Assembly: GCF_039523755.1 (NCBI RefSeq)
Contig: NZ_BAAAFX010000011.1
Coordinates: 62,001 to 126,000 of the forward strand
Length of the DNA: 64,000 bases
Direction of reading: 5' to 3'
DNA from: Tatumella terrea
Lineage (GTDB): Bacteria; Pseudomonadota; Gammaproteobacteria; Enterobacterales; Enterobacteriaceae
In this document: one piece after another, positions 45,849-55,312 of the stretch
Layout of the letters: each line of letters starts with the position of its first letter
How positions within the stretch are numbered: the stretch's first letter is position 1
Translations under genes and position numbers: made by a program
Notes under the pieces: model-generated
Database searches by the model: none
Told to the model about the DNA's origin: nothing
What the model saw: the letters and a program-made list of their open reading frames with translations, nothing else

Positions 45849-45866
45849 CGTTAGTTTTCTCTGGTA

Positions 45867-46109
45867 TCAGTGTTTTTTTGGCGGCACAGGATCGTCACCA
45901 CCCGCGTGTAAAGGATGGCATTTTAATACGCGTTTCACCGTCAACCAACTGCCTTTTACCACCCCGAAACGACGTAAGGCTTGTATCCCGTAATGGGAAC
46001 AGGTTGGATTGAAACGGCAATGAGGCCCCAGAAGAGGACTTATTGCCCGTTGGTAAACGCGGATAAGGACAATCAGGAGCCGCGCGCCAGGCGACAATGA
46101 CGACGCCAT
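45867..46109 (-). CDS. yidD: Membrane protein insertion efficiency factor YidD
   Basis: Small amphipathic membrane-associated protein that assists YidC. 80 residues with the family core IRVYQRAISPLLGPHCRFNP, TCSHYG and LKCHPLHAGGDDPVP. The 5' end overlaps rnpA by 37 bp, as in E. coli; the C-terminal tail is a few residues shorter. Confidence 0.95.
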   Translation of the reverse strand: MASSLSPGARLLIVLIRVYQRAISPLLGPHCRFNPTCSHYGIQALRRFGVVKGSWLTVKRVLKCHPLHAGGDDPVPPKKH

Positions 46110-46432
46110 AGTTTCTCCAACACTTCCGTCAGTGTGTGGTTATCCAGGTCAGCTATCCCTTTTTTGGCAACGATGACAAAATCCATAGCCGGAAGCTCGT
46201 GCTGGCGCAAACGAAAACTTTCCCGGGTTAAACGTTTAATCCGGTTACGTTCGTGTGCCCGTTTCACGTGTTTCTTAGCGACGGTGAGACCGATGCGGGG
46301 ATGCCCCAGCGAATTCTGGCGGCCGAGAATGGTCAATTGCGGCGTGCCAGCTCGTTGTGGCTGCTGGAAGACGAAAGTGAAATGATTGGGAGTTAACAAA
46401 CGTAACTCCCTGGGAAATGCGAGCTTACCCAC
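46073..46432 (-). CDS. rnpA: Ribonuclease P protein component RnpA
   Basis: Protein cofactor of RNase P, which removes tRNA 5' leaders. It has the RNR motif AHERNRIKRLTRESFR and the N-terminal FPRELRLLTPNHFTFVF. It starts at GTG 46432 and has 119 residues, as in E. coli. Follows rpmH by 14 bp. Confidence 0.97.
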   Translation of the reverse strand: MGKLAFPRELRLLTPNHFTFVFQQPQRAGTPQLTILGRQNSLGHPRIGLTVAKKHVKRAHERNRIKRLTRESFRLRQHELPAMDFVIVAKKGIADLDNHTLTEVLEKLWRRHCRLARGS

Positions 46433-46446
46433 CAGGGTTAGCTTTA

Positions 46447-46599
<153 letters not shown>

Positions 46600-46685
46600 C
46601 TAAACTTGAGAATGTTCACTTGGTGACGCGTAGCAGAGTCAGTAAACCGACCGACGCCTCAGTGTATTTTATTTAAAGAGGCGGG

Positions 46686-46714
46686 ATTGTAATAACTGTA
46701 CAGTCCTGAGTCAA
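46686..46714 (-). promoter_or_regulatory. Sigma-70 promoter of the rpmH operon
   Basis: On the minus strand, TTGACT and TACAAT are separated by exactly 17 bp, about 100 bp upstream of rpmH. This is near-consensus and fits a highly expressed ribosomal protein operon. Confidence 0.8.
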
Positions 46715-46979
46715 TTTACTTCCGCTAATAATGACACCTTTATGCCCCGATAAAAGTCTGTCTGCAATTCTTTCGGTGACGCCAGGCGCTACTTCGGGAT
46801 GCAAACAGGGTGAGAATTATACGGGCTTCCTTATAAAGAGCAAGGATCGTTCAGGATCATCGGTCGATCTGTCGCCATAAAATGACCGTCCTCCGGCCGG
46901 TAAGGTGGAAAAATCTGCAATCCGGCCGGTTTTTTCTTTTATCCCGGAGCGTGACTTGCCCGGTGTCATTCTGAAATCC

Positions 46980-46988
46980 TGTGGATAA
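46980..46988 (-). promoter_or_regulatory. Consensus DnaA box in the dnaA promoter region
   Basis: TGTGGATAA is the exact complement of the high-affinity box TTATCCACA. It lies about 210 bp upstream of dnaA and probably mediates autoregulation by DnaA-ATP. Confidence 0.9.
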
Positions 46989-47195
46989 AATGGGAGAAAT
47001 CGGTGTAGAAAAGGAAGATCTCTTGCCCGCTTTGCGTTATGATCCGTCGTTCCGCTGGCGATCCTTCCGGACGCACCGCGGGGATGAATTGCAGATCGTT
47101 GCAGCAGGCGATTTCTCCGTCTGCATCAATAACCAGTTTTTTCAAAAGATTAGCACCATTTCTTGTCTTACTTTTTTGTACCAGTGGAGTCCGCC

Positions 47196-48611
47196 GTGTC
47201 ACTAACGCTTTGGCAACAGTGCCTTACCCGTTTGCAGGATGAATTACCTGCCACTGAATTCAGTATGTGGATCCGTCCTTTACAGGCTGAATTGAACGAC
47301 AACACTCTGGCTCTGTACGCACCAAACCGCTTTGTACTCGACTGGGTGCGGGATAAATACATTAATAGTATTAATGGCCTGCTGAATGAGTTTTGTGGAT
47401 CGGATATTCCGGTATTACGTTTTGAAGTGGGTGCACGGCCTGCAGCGGCAGCACCGGCGGTGCCTGCTGCGAGTACGGTTGCCGTTCAGAATATTTCGCA
47501 GCCGATCCCTCCGGTACGTCAGCCTTCGGCACAGAGTCATGATGGTCGCCCCAGCTGGGATAACGTCCCTGCCCCTGTGGAAGTGGCTTATCGCTCAAAT
47601 GTGAATAGCCGGCATAACTTTGATAACTTTGTCGAAGGTAAGTCAAACCAGCTGGCCCGCGCGGCCGCGCGGCAGGTCGCTGAGAACCCGGGCGGCGCCT
47701 ATAATCCGCTATTTCTGTATGGTGGTACGGGCCTGGGGAAAACCCACCTGTTACATGCTGTCGGTAACGGTATTATCGCCAGAAAACCGAATGCAAAAAT
47801 TGTCTATATGCACTCGGAACGCTTTGTGCAGGATATGGTAAAGGCATTGCAGAACAATGCCATTGAAGAATTTAAGCGCTATTACCGGTCGGTGGATGCG
47901 CTGCTTATCGATGATATTCAGTTTTTTGCGAATAAAGAGCGTTCGCAGGAAGAGTTTTTTCATACCTTCAACGCGTTGCTGGAAGGTAACCAGCAAATTA
48001 TCCTGACCTCCGATCGGTATCCGAAAGAGATCAATGGGGTCGAAGATCGCCTGAAGTCGCGTTTTGGCTGGGGCCTGACGGTGGCTATCGAACCGCCCGA
48101 GCTTGAGACTCGCGTCGCCATTCTTATGAAAAAAGCTGACGAAAATAAAATCCGTCTGCCCGGCGAAGTCGCGTTTTTTATTGCCAAACGCCTGCGCTCC
48201 AATGTCCGTGAGCTGGAAGGGGCACTGAACCGTGTCATCGCGAATGCGAACTTTACCGGCAGGGCGATCACCATCGACTTTGTTCGTGAAGCACTGCGTG
48301 ATCTTCTGGCGTTGCAGGAAAAGCTGGTCACTATCGATAATATTCAGAAAACCGTCGCAGAATACTATAAAATTAAAGTGGCGGACTTATTATCGAAACG
48401 CCGCTCGCGCTCGGTGGCCAGACCGCGTCAGATGGCAATGGCGATGGCGAAAGAACTGACGAACCATAGTCTGCCGGAAATCGGTGATGCTTTTGGCGGG
48501 CGGGACCATACCACCGTACTCCACGCCTGCCGGAAAATAGAGCAGTTACGTGAAGAAAGTCACGATATCAAAGAAGATTTCTCCAATTTAATCAGAACAT
48601 TATCTTCCTGA
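47196..48611 (+). CDS. dnaA: Chromosomal replication initiator DnaA
   Basis: Binds DnaA boxes and melts oriC. Domain I is SLTLWQQCLTRLQDELPATE; domain II is a variable Ala/Pro-rich linker (about residues 85-125); domain III is the AAA+ module with GGTGLGKTHLLHAVG and LLIDDIQFF; domain IV holds the DnaA signature GGRDHTTVLHACRKI. I start at GTG 47196, preceded by GGAG, matching the GTG start of E. coli; 471 residues against 467. Followed by dnaN after 4 bp. Confidence 0.97.
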   Translation: MSLTLWQQCLTRLQDELPATEFSMWIRPLQAELNDNTLALYAPNRFVLDWVRDKYINSINGLLNEFCGSDIPVLRFEVGARPAAAAPAVPAASTVAVQNISQPIPPVRQPSAQSHDGRPSWDNVPAPVEVAYRSNVNSRHNFDNFVEGKSNQLARAAARQVAENPGGAYNPLFLYGGTGLGKTHLLHAVGNGIIARKPNAKIVYMHSERFVQDMVKALQNNAIEEFKRYYRSVDALLIDDIQFFANKERSQEEFFHTFNALLEGNQQIILTSDRYPKEINGVEDRLKSRFGWGLTVAIEPPELETRVAILMKKADENKIRLPGEVAFFIAKRLRSNVRELEGALNRVIANANFTGRAITIDFVREALRDLLALQEKLVTIDNIQKTVAEYYKIKVADLLSKRRSRSVARPRQMAMAMAKELTNHSLPEIGDAFGGRDHTTVLHACRKIEQLREESHDIKEDFSNLIRTLSS

Positions 48612-48615
48612 CGCT

Positions 48616-49716
48616 ATGAAATTTATTGTTGAAAGAGAGCAATTGCTCAAACCCTTACAGCAAGTGAGCGGCCCCCTGGGGGGACGTCCGACACTTCCAA
48701 TCCTCGGCAACCTGTTACTGCAGGTGAGCGAGGGTGCATTATCGCTGACCGGAACGGATCTCGAAATGGAGATGGTTGCCCGGGTATCGCTCAGTCAGCC
48801 CCATGAATCAGGGGCGACGACCGTGCCTGCGCGTAAATTCCTGGATATCTGCCGGGGATTACCGGAAGGCGCAGAGATCCACGTCATCCTGGAAGGTGAC
48901 CGGATTCTGGTACGTTCAGGACGCAGTCGTTTCTCGTTATCCACGCTGCCGGCCAGTGATTTTCCGAATCTCGATGACTGGCAGAGTGAGGTCGAATTCA
49001 CACTGCCTCAGGCAACGCTGAAACGCCTGATTGAGGCCACGCAGTTTTCCATGGCCCATCAGGATGTTCGCTACTACCTGAACGGAATGCTGTTTGAAAC
49101 CGAAGGGGAAGAGCTGCGGACTGTCTCCACCGACGGACACCGCCTGGCGGTATGTTCGATGCCGGTTGGCCAGTCGTTACCTGACCATTCAGTCATTGTT
49201 CCGCGCAAAGGTGTGGTTGAACTGGTCCGGCTACTGGATGGCGGAGATACGCCTCTGCAGGTGCAGATCGGCAGCAGTAATATTCGTGCACATGTGGGGG
49301 ATTTTATCTTTACCTCCAAACTGGTGGACGGACGTTTTCCTGACTATCGCCGGGTTCTGCCTAAAAATCCGGATAAGACGCTGGAAGCCGGTTGTGATCT
49401 CTTACGCCAGGCCTTTGCGCGTGCGGCGATCCTTTCCAATGAAAAGTTCCGGGGAGTGCGTCTTTTCATTACCGAGAATCAGTTGCGTATTACCGCGAAT
49501 AACCCGGAGCAGGAAGAAGCTGAAGAGATCCTGGACGTGAACTATCAGGGCAGTGATCTCGAGATTGGGTTTAACGTCAGTTATGTACTGGATGTGCTGA
49601 ATGCCCTGAAATGTGAAAATGTCCGCTTACTGCTGACAGACTCTGTTTCAAGCGTGCAGATTGAAGACGTCGCCAGTCCGCATGCTGCGTATGTCGTGAT
49701 GCCGATGCGCTTATAG
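48616..49716 (+). CDS. dnaN: DNA polymerase III beta sliding clamp DnaN
   Basis: Ring-shaped processivity clamp. 366 residues, as in E. coli, with the N-terminal MKFIVEREQLLKPLQQVSGPLGGRPTLPIL, the YLNGMLFE and STDGHRLAVC motifs, and the C-terminal hydrophobic-cleft residues in AAYVVMPMRL. Four bases after dnaA, so co-transcribed. Confidence 0.98.
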   Translation: MKFIVEREQLLKPLQQVSGPLGGRPTLPILGNLLLQVSEGALSLTGTDLEMEMVARVSLSQPHESGATTVPARKFLDICRGLPEGAEIHVILEGDRILVRSGRSRFSLSTLPASDFPNLDDWQSEVEFTLPQATLKRLIEATQFSMAHQDVRYYLNGMLFETEGEELRTVSTDGHRLAVCSMPVGQSLPDHSVIVPRKGVVELVRLLDGGDTPLQVQIGSSNIRAHVGDFIFTSKLVDGRFPDYRRVLPKNPDKTLEAGCDLLRQAFARAAILSNEKFRGVRLFITENQLRITANNPEQEEAEEILDVNYQGSDLEIGFNVSYVLDVLNALKCENVRLLLTDSVSSVQIEDVASPHAAYVVMPMRL

Positions 49717-49803
49717 TCCTCTACCCGGCTCCCCATTCCCTGCAGGACTTCTGCAGGGGATCGGCTTTTATGTAATGCGTTTTTCTCGCCCCCGGACTGA
49801 TGT

Positions 49804-50889
49804 ATGGCCCTGACCCGTCTTATCATTAAAGACTTTCGTAATATTCCGCAGGCCGATCTCTCGCTGTCTGAAGGGGTAAATTTCCTTATCGGTCCTAACG
49901 GCAGCGGTAAAACCAGTGTGCTGGAGGCGATTTATACGCTGGGGCACGGGCGCGCATTCCGCAGTCTGCAAACCGGGCGGGTGATAAGACATGATCAGCC
50001 CGCGTTTGTTCTGCATGGCAGGATCACTGATGCCAGCCAGCAACACAGTATCGGGCTCAGTAAAGATCGTGCCGGGGAGAGCAAGGTGCGTATCGACGGC
50101 AGTGACGGACATAAAATTGCCGGTCTTGCTCAACTTTTGCCGATGCAATTGATCACCCCGGAAGGGTTCACCCTGCTGACCGGCGGGCCGAAATTCCGCA
50201 GAGCCTATATTGACTGGGGGTGCTTTCATAACTTCCCTGGTTTTTTTGCGGCCTGGAATGACCTTCGCCGCCTGATGAAGCAGCGGAATGCTGCGTTGCG
50301 TCAGGCCGGAAGTTATCGACAGATACGGCCCTGGGATCAGGAACTGGCACCGCTGGCGCATAAAATCAGTGAGTGGCGGCAGTCTTACAGCGAGGATATT
50401 ACGCTGGAAATTAAGGCCACCTGCCAGCAATTCCTGCCGGAATATGATCTGACATTTTCCTGTCAGCGTGGATGGGATAAAGAGAGTGATTACGCGGAGT
50501 TACTGGAGCGTAATTTTGAACGGGACCGTGCTCTGACCTATACCGCCAGTGGACCGCATAAAGCCGATTTTCGTATCCGGGCTGACGGAACTCCGGTAGA
50601 GGATTTGTTATCGCGCGGACAACTTAAATTATTAATGTGTGCCCTGCGCCTGGCGCAGGGGGAATACCTGACACGTCAAAGTGGCAGACGTTGTATTTAC
50701 CTGATCGATGATTTTGCCTCTGAACTGGATGACACGCGCCGGCAGATCCTTGCCGACCGCCTGAAAGCCACAAAAGCGCAGGTTTTTGTGAGCGCCATCA
50801 GTGTTGATCATGTTATCGACATGAATGACGAAAAGGGCAAGATGTTCAGCGTAGAAAAAGGTAAAATAGCAGTTCAACCCGAAGATTAA
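49804..50889 (+). CDS. recF: Recombination protein RecF
   Basis: SMC-like ATPase that loads RecA at single-strand gaps with RecO and RecR. Walker A is IGPNGSGKTSVLEAIY, the signature region LLSRGQLKLLMCALRLAQ and Walker B YLIDDFASELD. Length 361 (E. coli 357). It is separated from dnaN by 87 bp, whereas in E. coli the genes touch; the gap holds a CCCTGCAG-GACTT-CTGCAGGG hairpin at 49738-49758. Confidence 0.96.
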   Translation: MALTRLIIKDFRNIPQADLSLSEGVNFLIGPNGSGKTSVLEAIYTLGHGRAFRSLQTGRVIRHDQPAFVLHGRITDASQQHSIGLSKDRAGESKVRIDGSDGHKIAGLAQLLPMQLITPEGFTLLTGGPKFRRAYIDWGCFHNFPGFFAAWNDLRRLMKQRNAALRQAGSYRQIRPWDQELAPLAHKISEWRQSYSEDITLEIKATCQQFLPEYDLTFSCQRGWDKESDYAELLERNFERDRALTYTASGPHKADFRIRADGTPVEDLLSRGQLKLLMCALRLAQGEYLTRQSGRRCIYLIDDFASELDDTRRQILADRLKATKAQVFVSAISVDHVIDMNDEKGKMFSVEKGKIAVQPED

Positions 50890-50906
50890 ATGAGCGAGAA
50901 ACGTTG

Positions 50907-53315
50907 ATGTCGAATTCTTATGACTCCTCCAGTATCAAAGTTCTGAAAGGACTTGATGCGGTACGCAAACGCCCCGGTATGTACATCGGTGACACGGATG
51001 ACGGTACCGGTCTGCATCACATGGTATTCGAGGTTGTGGACAACGCCATCGACGAAGCACTCGCAGGCCACTGTAAAGAAATCACCGTCACCATCCACTC
51101 CGATAACTCCGTCTCGGTTCAGGATGATGGTCGTGGTATCCCGACCGGGATCCACCCTGAAGAGGGTGTCTCGGCGGCAGAAGTGATTATGACAGTACTG
51201 CACGCCGGCGGTAAGTTTGATGATAACTCTTATAAAGTCTCCGGTGGTTTGCATGGTGTCGGTGTTTCTGTCGTCAATGCCTTGTCTGAAAAGCTGGAAC
51301 TGACTATCCGCCGTGACGGTAAAGTCCATCAGCAAATTTATCAGCACGGTGTACCGACCGCTCCGCTGACTGTGATCGGCGAAACAGAGGTGACCGGGAC
51401 GGCGGTACGTTTCTGGGCCAGTCATCAGACATTCACGAATGTCACCGATTTCGAATACGACATTCTGGCCAAACGCCTGCGCGAACTCTCTTTCCTGAAT
51501 TCCGGCGTGTCTATCCGCCTGATCGACAAGCGCACCGATAAGAGTGATCACTACCACTATGAAGGTGGTATCCGCGCGTTTGTTGAATATCTGAATAAAA
51601 ATAAAACGCCTATCCATCCGAATGTCTTCTATTTCAGTACTGAAAAAGACGGTGTCGGTGTGGAAGTTGCGCTGCAGTGGAACGACAGCTTCCAGGAAAA
51701 TATCTACTGCTTTACCAACAACATTCCGCAGAGAGATGGCGGGACACACCTTGCCGGTTTCCGTGCCTCGATGACCCGTACACTGAACGCGTACATGGAT
51801 AAAGAAGGCTACAGTAAAAAGGCGAAGGTCAGTGCCACCGGTGATGATGCCCGTGAAGGCCTGATCGCGGTTGTGTCGGTGAAAGTGCCGGATCCGAAAT
51901 TCTCTTCCCAGACCAAAGACAAGCTGGTGTCTTCGGAAGTGAAATCGGCCGTGGAATCGCAGATGAATGAACTGTTATCTGAATATCTGCTGGAAAATCC
52001 GTCCGATGCCAAGATCGTCGTGGGTAAAATTATCGATGCTGCCCGTGCGCGTGAAGCGGCGCGCCGTGCCCGTGAAATGACCCGTCGTAAAGGGGCACTG
52101 GACCTGGCCGGATTACCGGGCAAACTGGCAGATTGCCAGGAACGTGACCCTGCGCTGTCAGAAGTTTATCTGGTGGAAGGGGACTCCGCGGGCGGCTCTG
52201 CAAAGCAGGGACGTAACCGCAAGAATCAGGCTATTTTACCTCTGAAAGGTAAGATCCTGAACGTTGAGAAAGCCCGTTTTGACAAGATGCTGTCTTCTCA
52301 GGAAGTGGCAACACTGATCACGGCGCTGGGTTGTGGTATCGGCCGCGATGAGTACAACCCGGATAAATTACGTTATCACAGCATCATCATCATGACGGAT
52401 GCGGACGTCGATGGCTCGCATATCCGTACTTTGCTGCTGACGTTCTTCTACCGTCAGATGCCAGAAATCATTGAACGCGGCCATGTGTTTATCGCACAGC
52501 CACCGCTGTACAAAGTGAAAAAAGGTAAGCAGGAACAGTACATCAAAGATGATGATGCGATGGATCAGTACCAGATAGCGATTGCGCTGGACGGCGCGAC
52601 CCTGCATACCAATGCCAGCGCTCCGGCACTGAGTGGGGCATCGCTGGAAAATCTGGTGTCGATGTACAACAGTACAGAGAAGATGATTAAGCGGATGACC
52701 CGTCGTTACCCGGCGGCCATGCTGAGAGGGCTGGTGTATCACCCGACGCTGAATGATTTGTCTGACCAGACGGCCGTACAGGCGTGGATGGATGCTCTGG
52801 TTGCCAAACTGGAAGAACGCGAACAGCACGGCAGCAGCTATACCGGTATTGTCCGTGAAGACCGTGAACATCAGCGTTTTGAGCCGGTACTGCGTATTCG
52901 TACACATGGTGTGGATACCGATTATCCTCTGGATTCGGAATTCATTTACGGACCGGAATACCAGCGAATCAATACACTGGGTGAGCAACTTCGTGGCCTT
53001 ATCGAAGAAGATGCCTTTATTGAACGCGGGGAACGTCGTCAGCCGGTAGCCAGCTTCGAGCAGGCCGTAGAATGGCTGGTGAAAGAGTCCAGACGTGGAC
53101 TGTCAGTCCAGCGTTATAAAGGTCTGGGTGAGATGAACCCGGAACAGCTCTGGGAAACCACGATGGATCCGGAAAGCCGCCGCATGATGCGTGTGACGAT
53201 TAAAGATGCCATTGCCGCCGATCAGCTATTTACCACGCTGATGGGGGATGCGGTTGAACCGCGTCGCGCCTTTATCGAAGAAAATGCCCTGAAAGCCGCG
53301 AATATCGATATCTGA
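50907..53315 (+). CDS. gyrB: DNA gyrase subunit B
   Basis: ATPase subunit of gyrase, which introduces negative supercoils. It has the GHKL ATPase domain (MVFEVVDNAIDEALAGHC, QDDGRGIPTG, GGLHGVGVSVVNALS), the Toprim motif YLVEGDSAGGSAKQG, DADVDGSHIRTLLL and the C-terminal QRYKGLGEMNPEQLWETTMD. I start at ATG 50907 (MSNSYDSSSIKVL), giving 802 residues (E. coli 804). 17 bp after recF. Confidence 0.98.
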   Translation: MSNSYDSSSIKVLKGLDAVRKRPGMYIGDTDDGTGLHHMVFEVVDNAIDEALAGHCKEITVTIHSDNSVSVQDDGRGIPTGIHPEEGVSAAEVIMTVLHAGGKFDDNSYKVSGGLHGVGVSVVNALSEKLELTIRRDGKVHQQIYQHGVPTAPLTVIGETEVTGTAVRFWASHQTFTNVTDFEYDILAKRLRELSFLNSGVSIRLIDKRTDKSDHYHYEGGIRAFVEYLNKNKTPIHPNVFYFSTEKDGVGVEVALQWNDSFQENIYCFTNNIPQRDGGTHLAGFRASMTRTLNAYMDKEGYSKKAKVSATGDDAREGLIAVVSVKVPDPKFSSQTKDKLVSSEVKSAVESQMNELLSEYLLENPSDAKIVVGKIIDAARAREAARRAREMTRRKGALDLAGLPGKLADCQERDPALSEVYLVEGDSAGGSAKQGRNRKNQAILPLKGKILNVEKARFDKMLSSQEVATLITALGCGIGRDEYNPDKLRYHSIIIMTDADVDGSHIRTLLLTFFYRQMPEIIERGHVFIAQPPLYKVKKGKQEQYIKDDDAMDQYQIAIALDGATLHTNASAPALSGASLENLVSMYNSTEKMIKRMTRRYPAAMLRGLVYHPTLNDLSDQTAVQAWMDALVAKLEEREQHGSSYTGIVREDREHQRFEPVLRIRTHGVDTDYPLDSEFIYGPEYQRINTLGEQLRGLIEEDAFIERGERRQPVASFEQAVEWLVKESRRGLSVQRYKGLGEMNPEQLWETTMDPESRRMMRVTIKDAIAADQLFTTLMGDAVEPRRAFIEENALKAANIDI

Positions 53316-53336
53316 TCGTTCGCCGCTGAAATAACA

Positions 53337-53367
53337 AACCTCTCTGGTCACAGAGAGGTTTTTTTTT
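53337..53367 (+). terminator. Terminator after gyrB
   Basis: AACCTCTCTG-GTCA-CAGAGAGGTT with a run of nine T residues, a strong rho-independent terminator. Confidence 0.95.
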
Positions 53368-53857
53368 GCCTGCTGTCAGTGAGGGGCGGACGGCCTTATT
53401 GTTTTCTCCGGGAACCGCCACCGGCGGTAACGGCAGAAATTCATGCCAGCCCGAAACAGAGTGCCACAGAGAACGGATGTTGCCGCAGGCGCTTCCCCGG
53501 GGTGAGTGCAGACTTCTGGCGGTCATACGGTTTTGCTTCGCAGAGCGTGGTGCCGGGGGGCTCAGGCTGAGACGGCATTCTGCAAAGGGCGGCGACAAGC
53601 TGCTGGCGCTTAAGGAGAGCAGACAGCCGCGGGTAACAGAAAGGAGAGGTACTGGTACGTCCGCAGGTACGGACAATGCGAGGATCGCGCTGCATTAAGG
53701 CAGCTGACGGTGACAGTGAGGAAACCGCAACATACTGTCACTGCCGTACCTTCATGCTAACTCTGTGATACGGATTGGTCGTGAGCATAGAAACAGTAGT
53801 CAGTATTCGGTGAAAAAGAGTAGCATCGGGGGACTCTTTATTATTTCCGGGGACATT
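53368..53857. other. gyrB-yidA intergenic region
   Basis: About 490 bp. Frames of 60-130 codons are open on both strands, but none has a recognisable sequence, a good ribosome-binding site or conserved context. In E. coli yidB lies between gyrB and yidA; nothing here resembles it. It presumably carries the yidA promoter. Confidence 0.5.
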
Positions 53858-54673
53858 ATGGCAATCAGACTGATAGCAATTGATATGGATGGGACTCTGC
53901 TGACGCCGGAGCATCAGATTAGTCCCGCCGTAAAATCGGCGATCCACAAGGCACAGGAGCGGGGGATCACTGTCGTACTGGCATCGGGCAGGCCTTATAT
54001 TGGCATGCAGCAGTATGTTGCAGAGCTGGGCCTGGATAAGCCCGGACAGTTTTGTATCAGTTATAACGGGGCATTGGTTCAGCGTGCCGAAGATGGCAGC
54101 TGTGTTGCCGAAGTGGCCCTGGGACATGATGATTATCTGCGGTTTGCACAGCTCGCGGGGGAGCTGGGAGTTCACTTCCAGGCGCTGGATAAAACACATC
54201 TTTATACTCCCGACAAAGATATCAGCAAATATACGGTACATGAGGTTTCTCTGACGGGAATACCGTTACGTTACCGTGCCGTGGAAGAGATGGAGCCTGA
54301 ATTACGTTTTCCGAAACTGATGATGGTCGATGAACCGGAGATCCTCGATGAAGCGATTACCCGGTTACCGGCAGAGATCGTGAAAAACTATACCATCCTG
54401 AAGAGCTCGCCGTTCTACCTCGAAATTCTTAACAAACAGGTCAATAAGGGGGAGGGTGTTCGTAAGCTGGCAGAGTTACTCGGTATTTCAGCGGATGAAG
54501 TGATGGCTATTGGTGATCATGAAAATGATCTGGCGATGGTGACTTACGCCGGTAGCGGAGTCGCCATGGGGAATGCGATTGATATCGTCAAAAAACATGC
54601 CCGTTACCAGACACTGTCTAATGCTGAAGACGGTGTTGCCCTCGCCATTGAAAAATGGGCCCTTTCTGAATAA
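53858..54673 (+). CDS. yidA: Sugar phosphatase YidA (HAD, Cof type)
   Basis: Cytoplasmic HAD-IIB phosphatase acting on sugar phosphates; the E. coli enzyme prefers small substrates such as erythrose 4-phosphate. Motif I is AIDMDGTLLTPEH, motif II VVLASGRPY, the lysine lies in ILNKQVNKGEGVRKLAE and motif IV is MAIGDHENDLAM. I start at ATG 53858 (MAIRLIAIDMDG), with GGGGA upstream; 271 residues against 270 in E. coli. Confidence 0.95.
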   Translation: MAIRLIAIDMDGTLLTPEHQISPAVKSAIHKAQERGITVVLASGRPYIGMQQYVAELGLDKPGQFCISYNGALVQRAEDGSCVAEVALGHDDYLRFAQLAGELGVHFQALDKTHLYTPDKDISKYTVHEVSLTGIPLRYRAVEEMEPELRFPKLMMVDEPEILDEAITRLPAEIVKNYTILKSSPFYLEILNKQVNKGEGVRKLAELLGISADEVMAIGDHENDLAMVTYAGSGVAMGNAIDIVKKHARYQTLSNAEDGVALAIEKWALSE

Positions 54674-54688
54674 ATCCTGAGATCTGAC

Positions 54689-54714
54689 AGGCACCTCACG
54701 GGGTGCCTTTTTTC
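54689..54714 (+). terminator. Terminator after yidA
   Basis: AGGCACC-TCACGG-GGTGCCT stem followed by TTTTTT, 15 bp after the yidA stop. Confidence 0.88.
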
Positions 54715-54970
54715 TGCCAGCGGCCTTCCGCTTTTCCCCTTCTGTTCCTGCAGCTATCCGGTACTTACCGGACAGGTCGTTTTTTTCCGTCACTGTGTCC
54801 TTCAGGAATCCTAATGTAATTAATACGTTGCAATTATTTAAAATAAAATCGCGACATAAAGGGGGTTTGCGTGATCAGGATCGCATTTTCTGTTAACCAA
54901 CTAATAATAACTATAGGTATTATTACATCAACGCATTACATATCAGCTTTTAACTATTCAGGAGTTAACA

Positions 54971-55186
54971 ATGAAAACGCTATCTGCCTTACTGACCGTC
55001 GCTGCTTTATCTGCCTTATCTTTTGGGGCTTCAGCCGAAATGATTTCTGCCACTGGCAGCACCCTTGATAGTGCACAGTCTCAGATTGCAGCTCAGGCGA
55101 AAGCTGCCGGCGCATCGTCTTACACTATTACCAGTGCCCGTACACACAATGGTGTCTATATGACAGCAGAAATTAACAACAAATAA
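54971..55186 (+). CDS. DUF1471/YhcN-family small secreted protein, copy 1
   Basis: 71 residues: a 22-residue signal peptide (MKTLSALLTVAALSALSFGA, then SA) and a 49-residue mature domain beginning EMISATGSTLDSAQSQI, with TSARTHNGVYMTAEI, the DUF1471 (YhcN/BhsA/McbA/YahO) pattern. Family members are periplasmic or outer-membrane stress proteins affecting biofilm and envelope stress in E. coli. AGGAG lies 5' of the ATG. Mature sequence is almost identical to the copy 126 bp downstream. Confidence 0.88.
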   Translation: MKTLSALLTVAALSALSFGASAEMISATGSTLDSAQSQIAAQAKAAGASSYTITSARTHNGVYMTAEINNK

Positions 55187-55312
55187 TGCCCCGGGAACGG
55201 CTCAGTCCTAAAACAGAGCCAGTATCACCGGTGCCAGGTGCCCGTTGAGCCTGCAGATAATCCTCAGGTCCGGTGAGCACGAACAACAGATAACCAGAGA
55301 AGGAATTTGATG

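Noticed and set aside
50886..51749. 287-codon minus-strand frame inside gyrB
   Set aside because: Antisense shadow of gyrB with low-complexity, unrecognisable translation.
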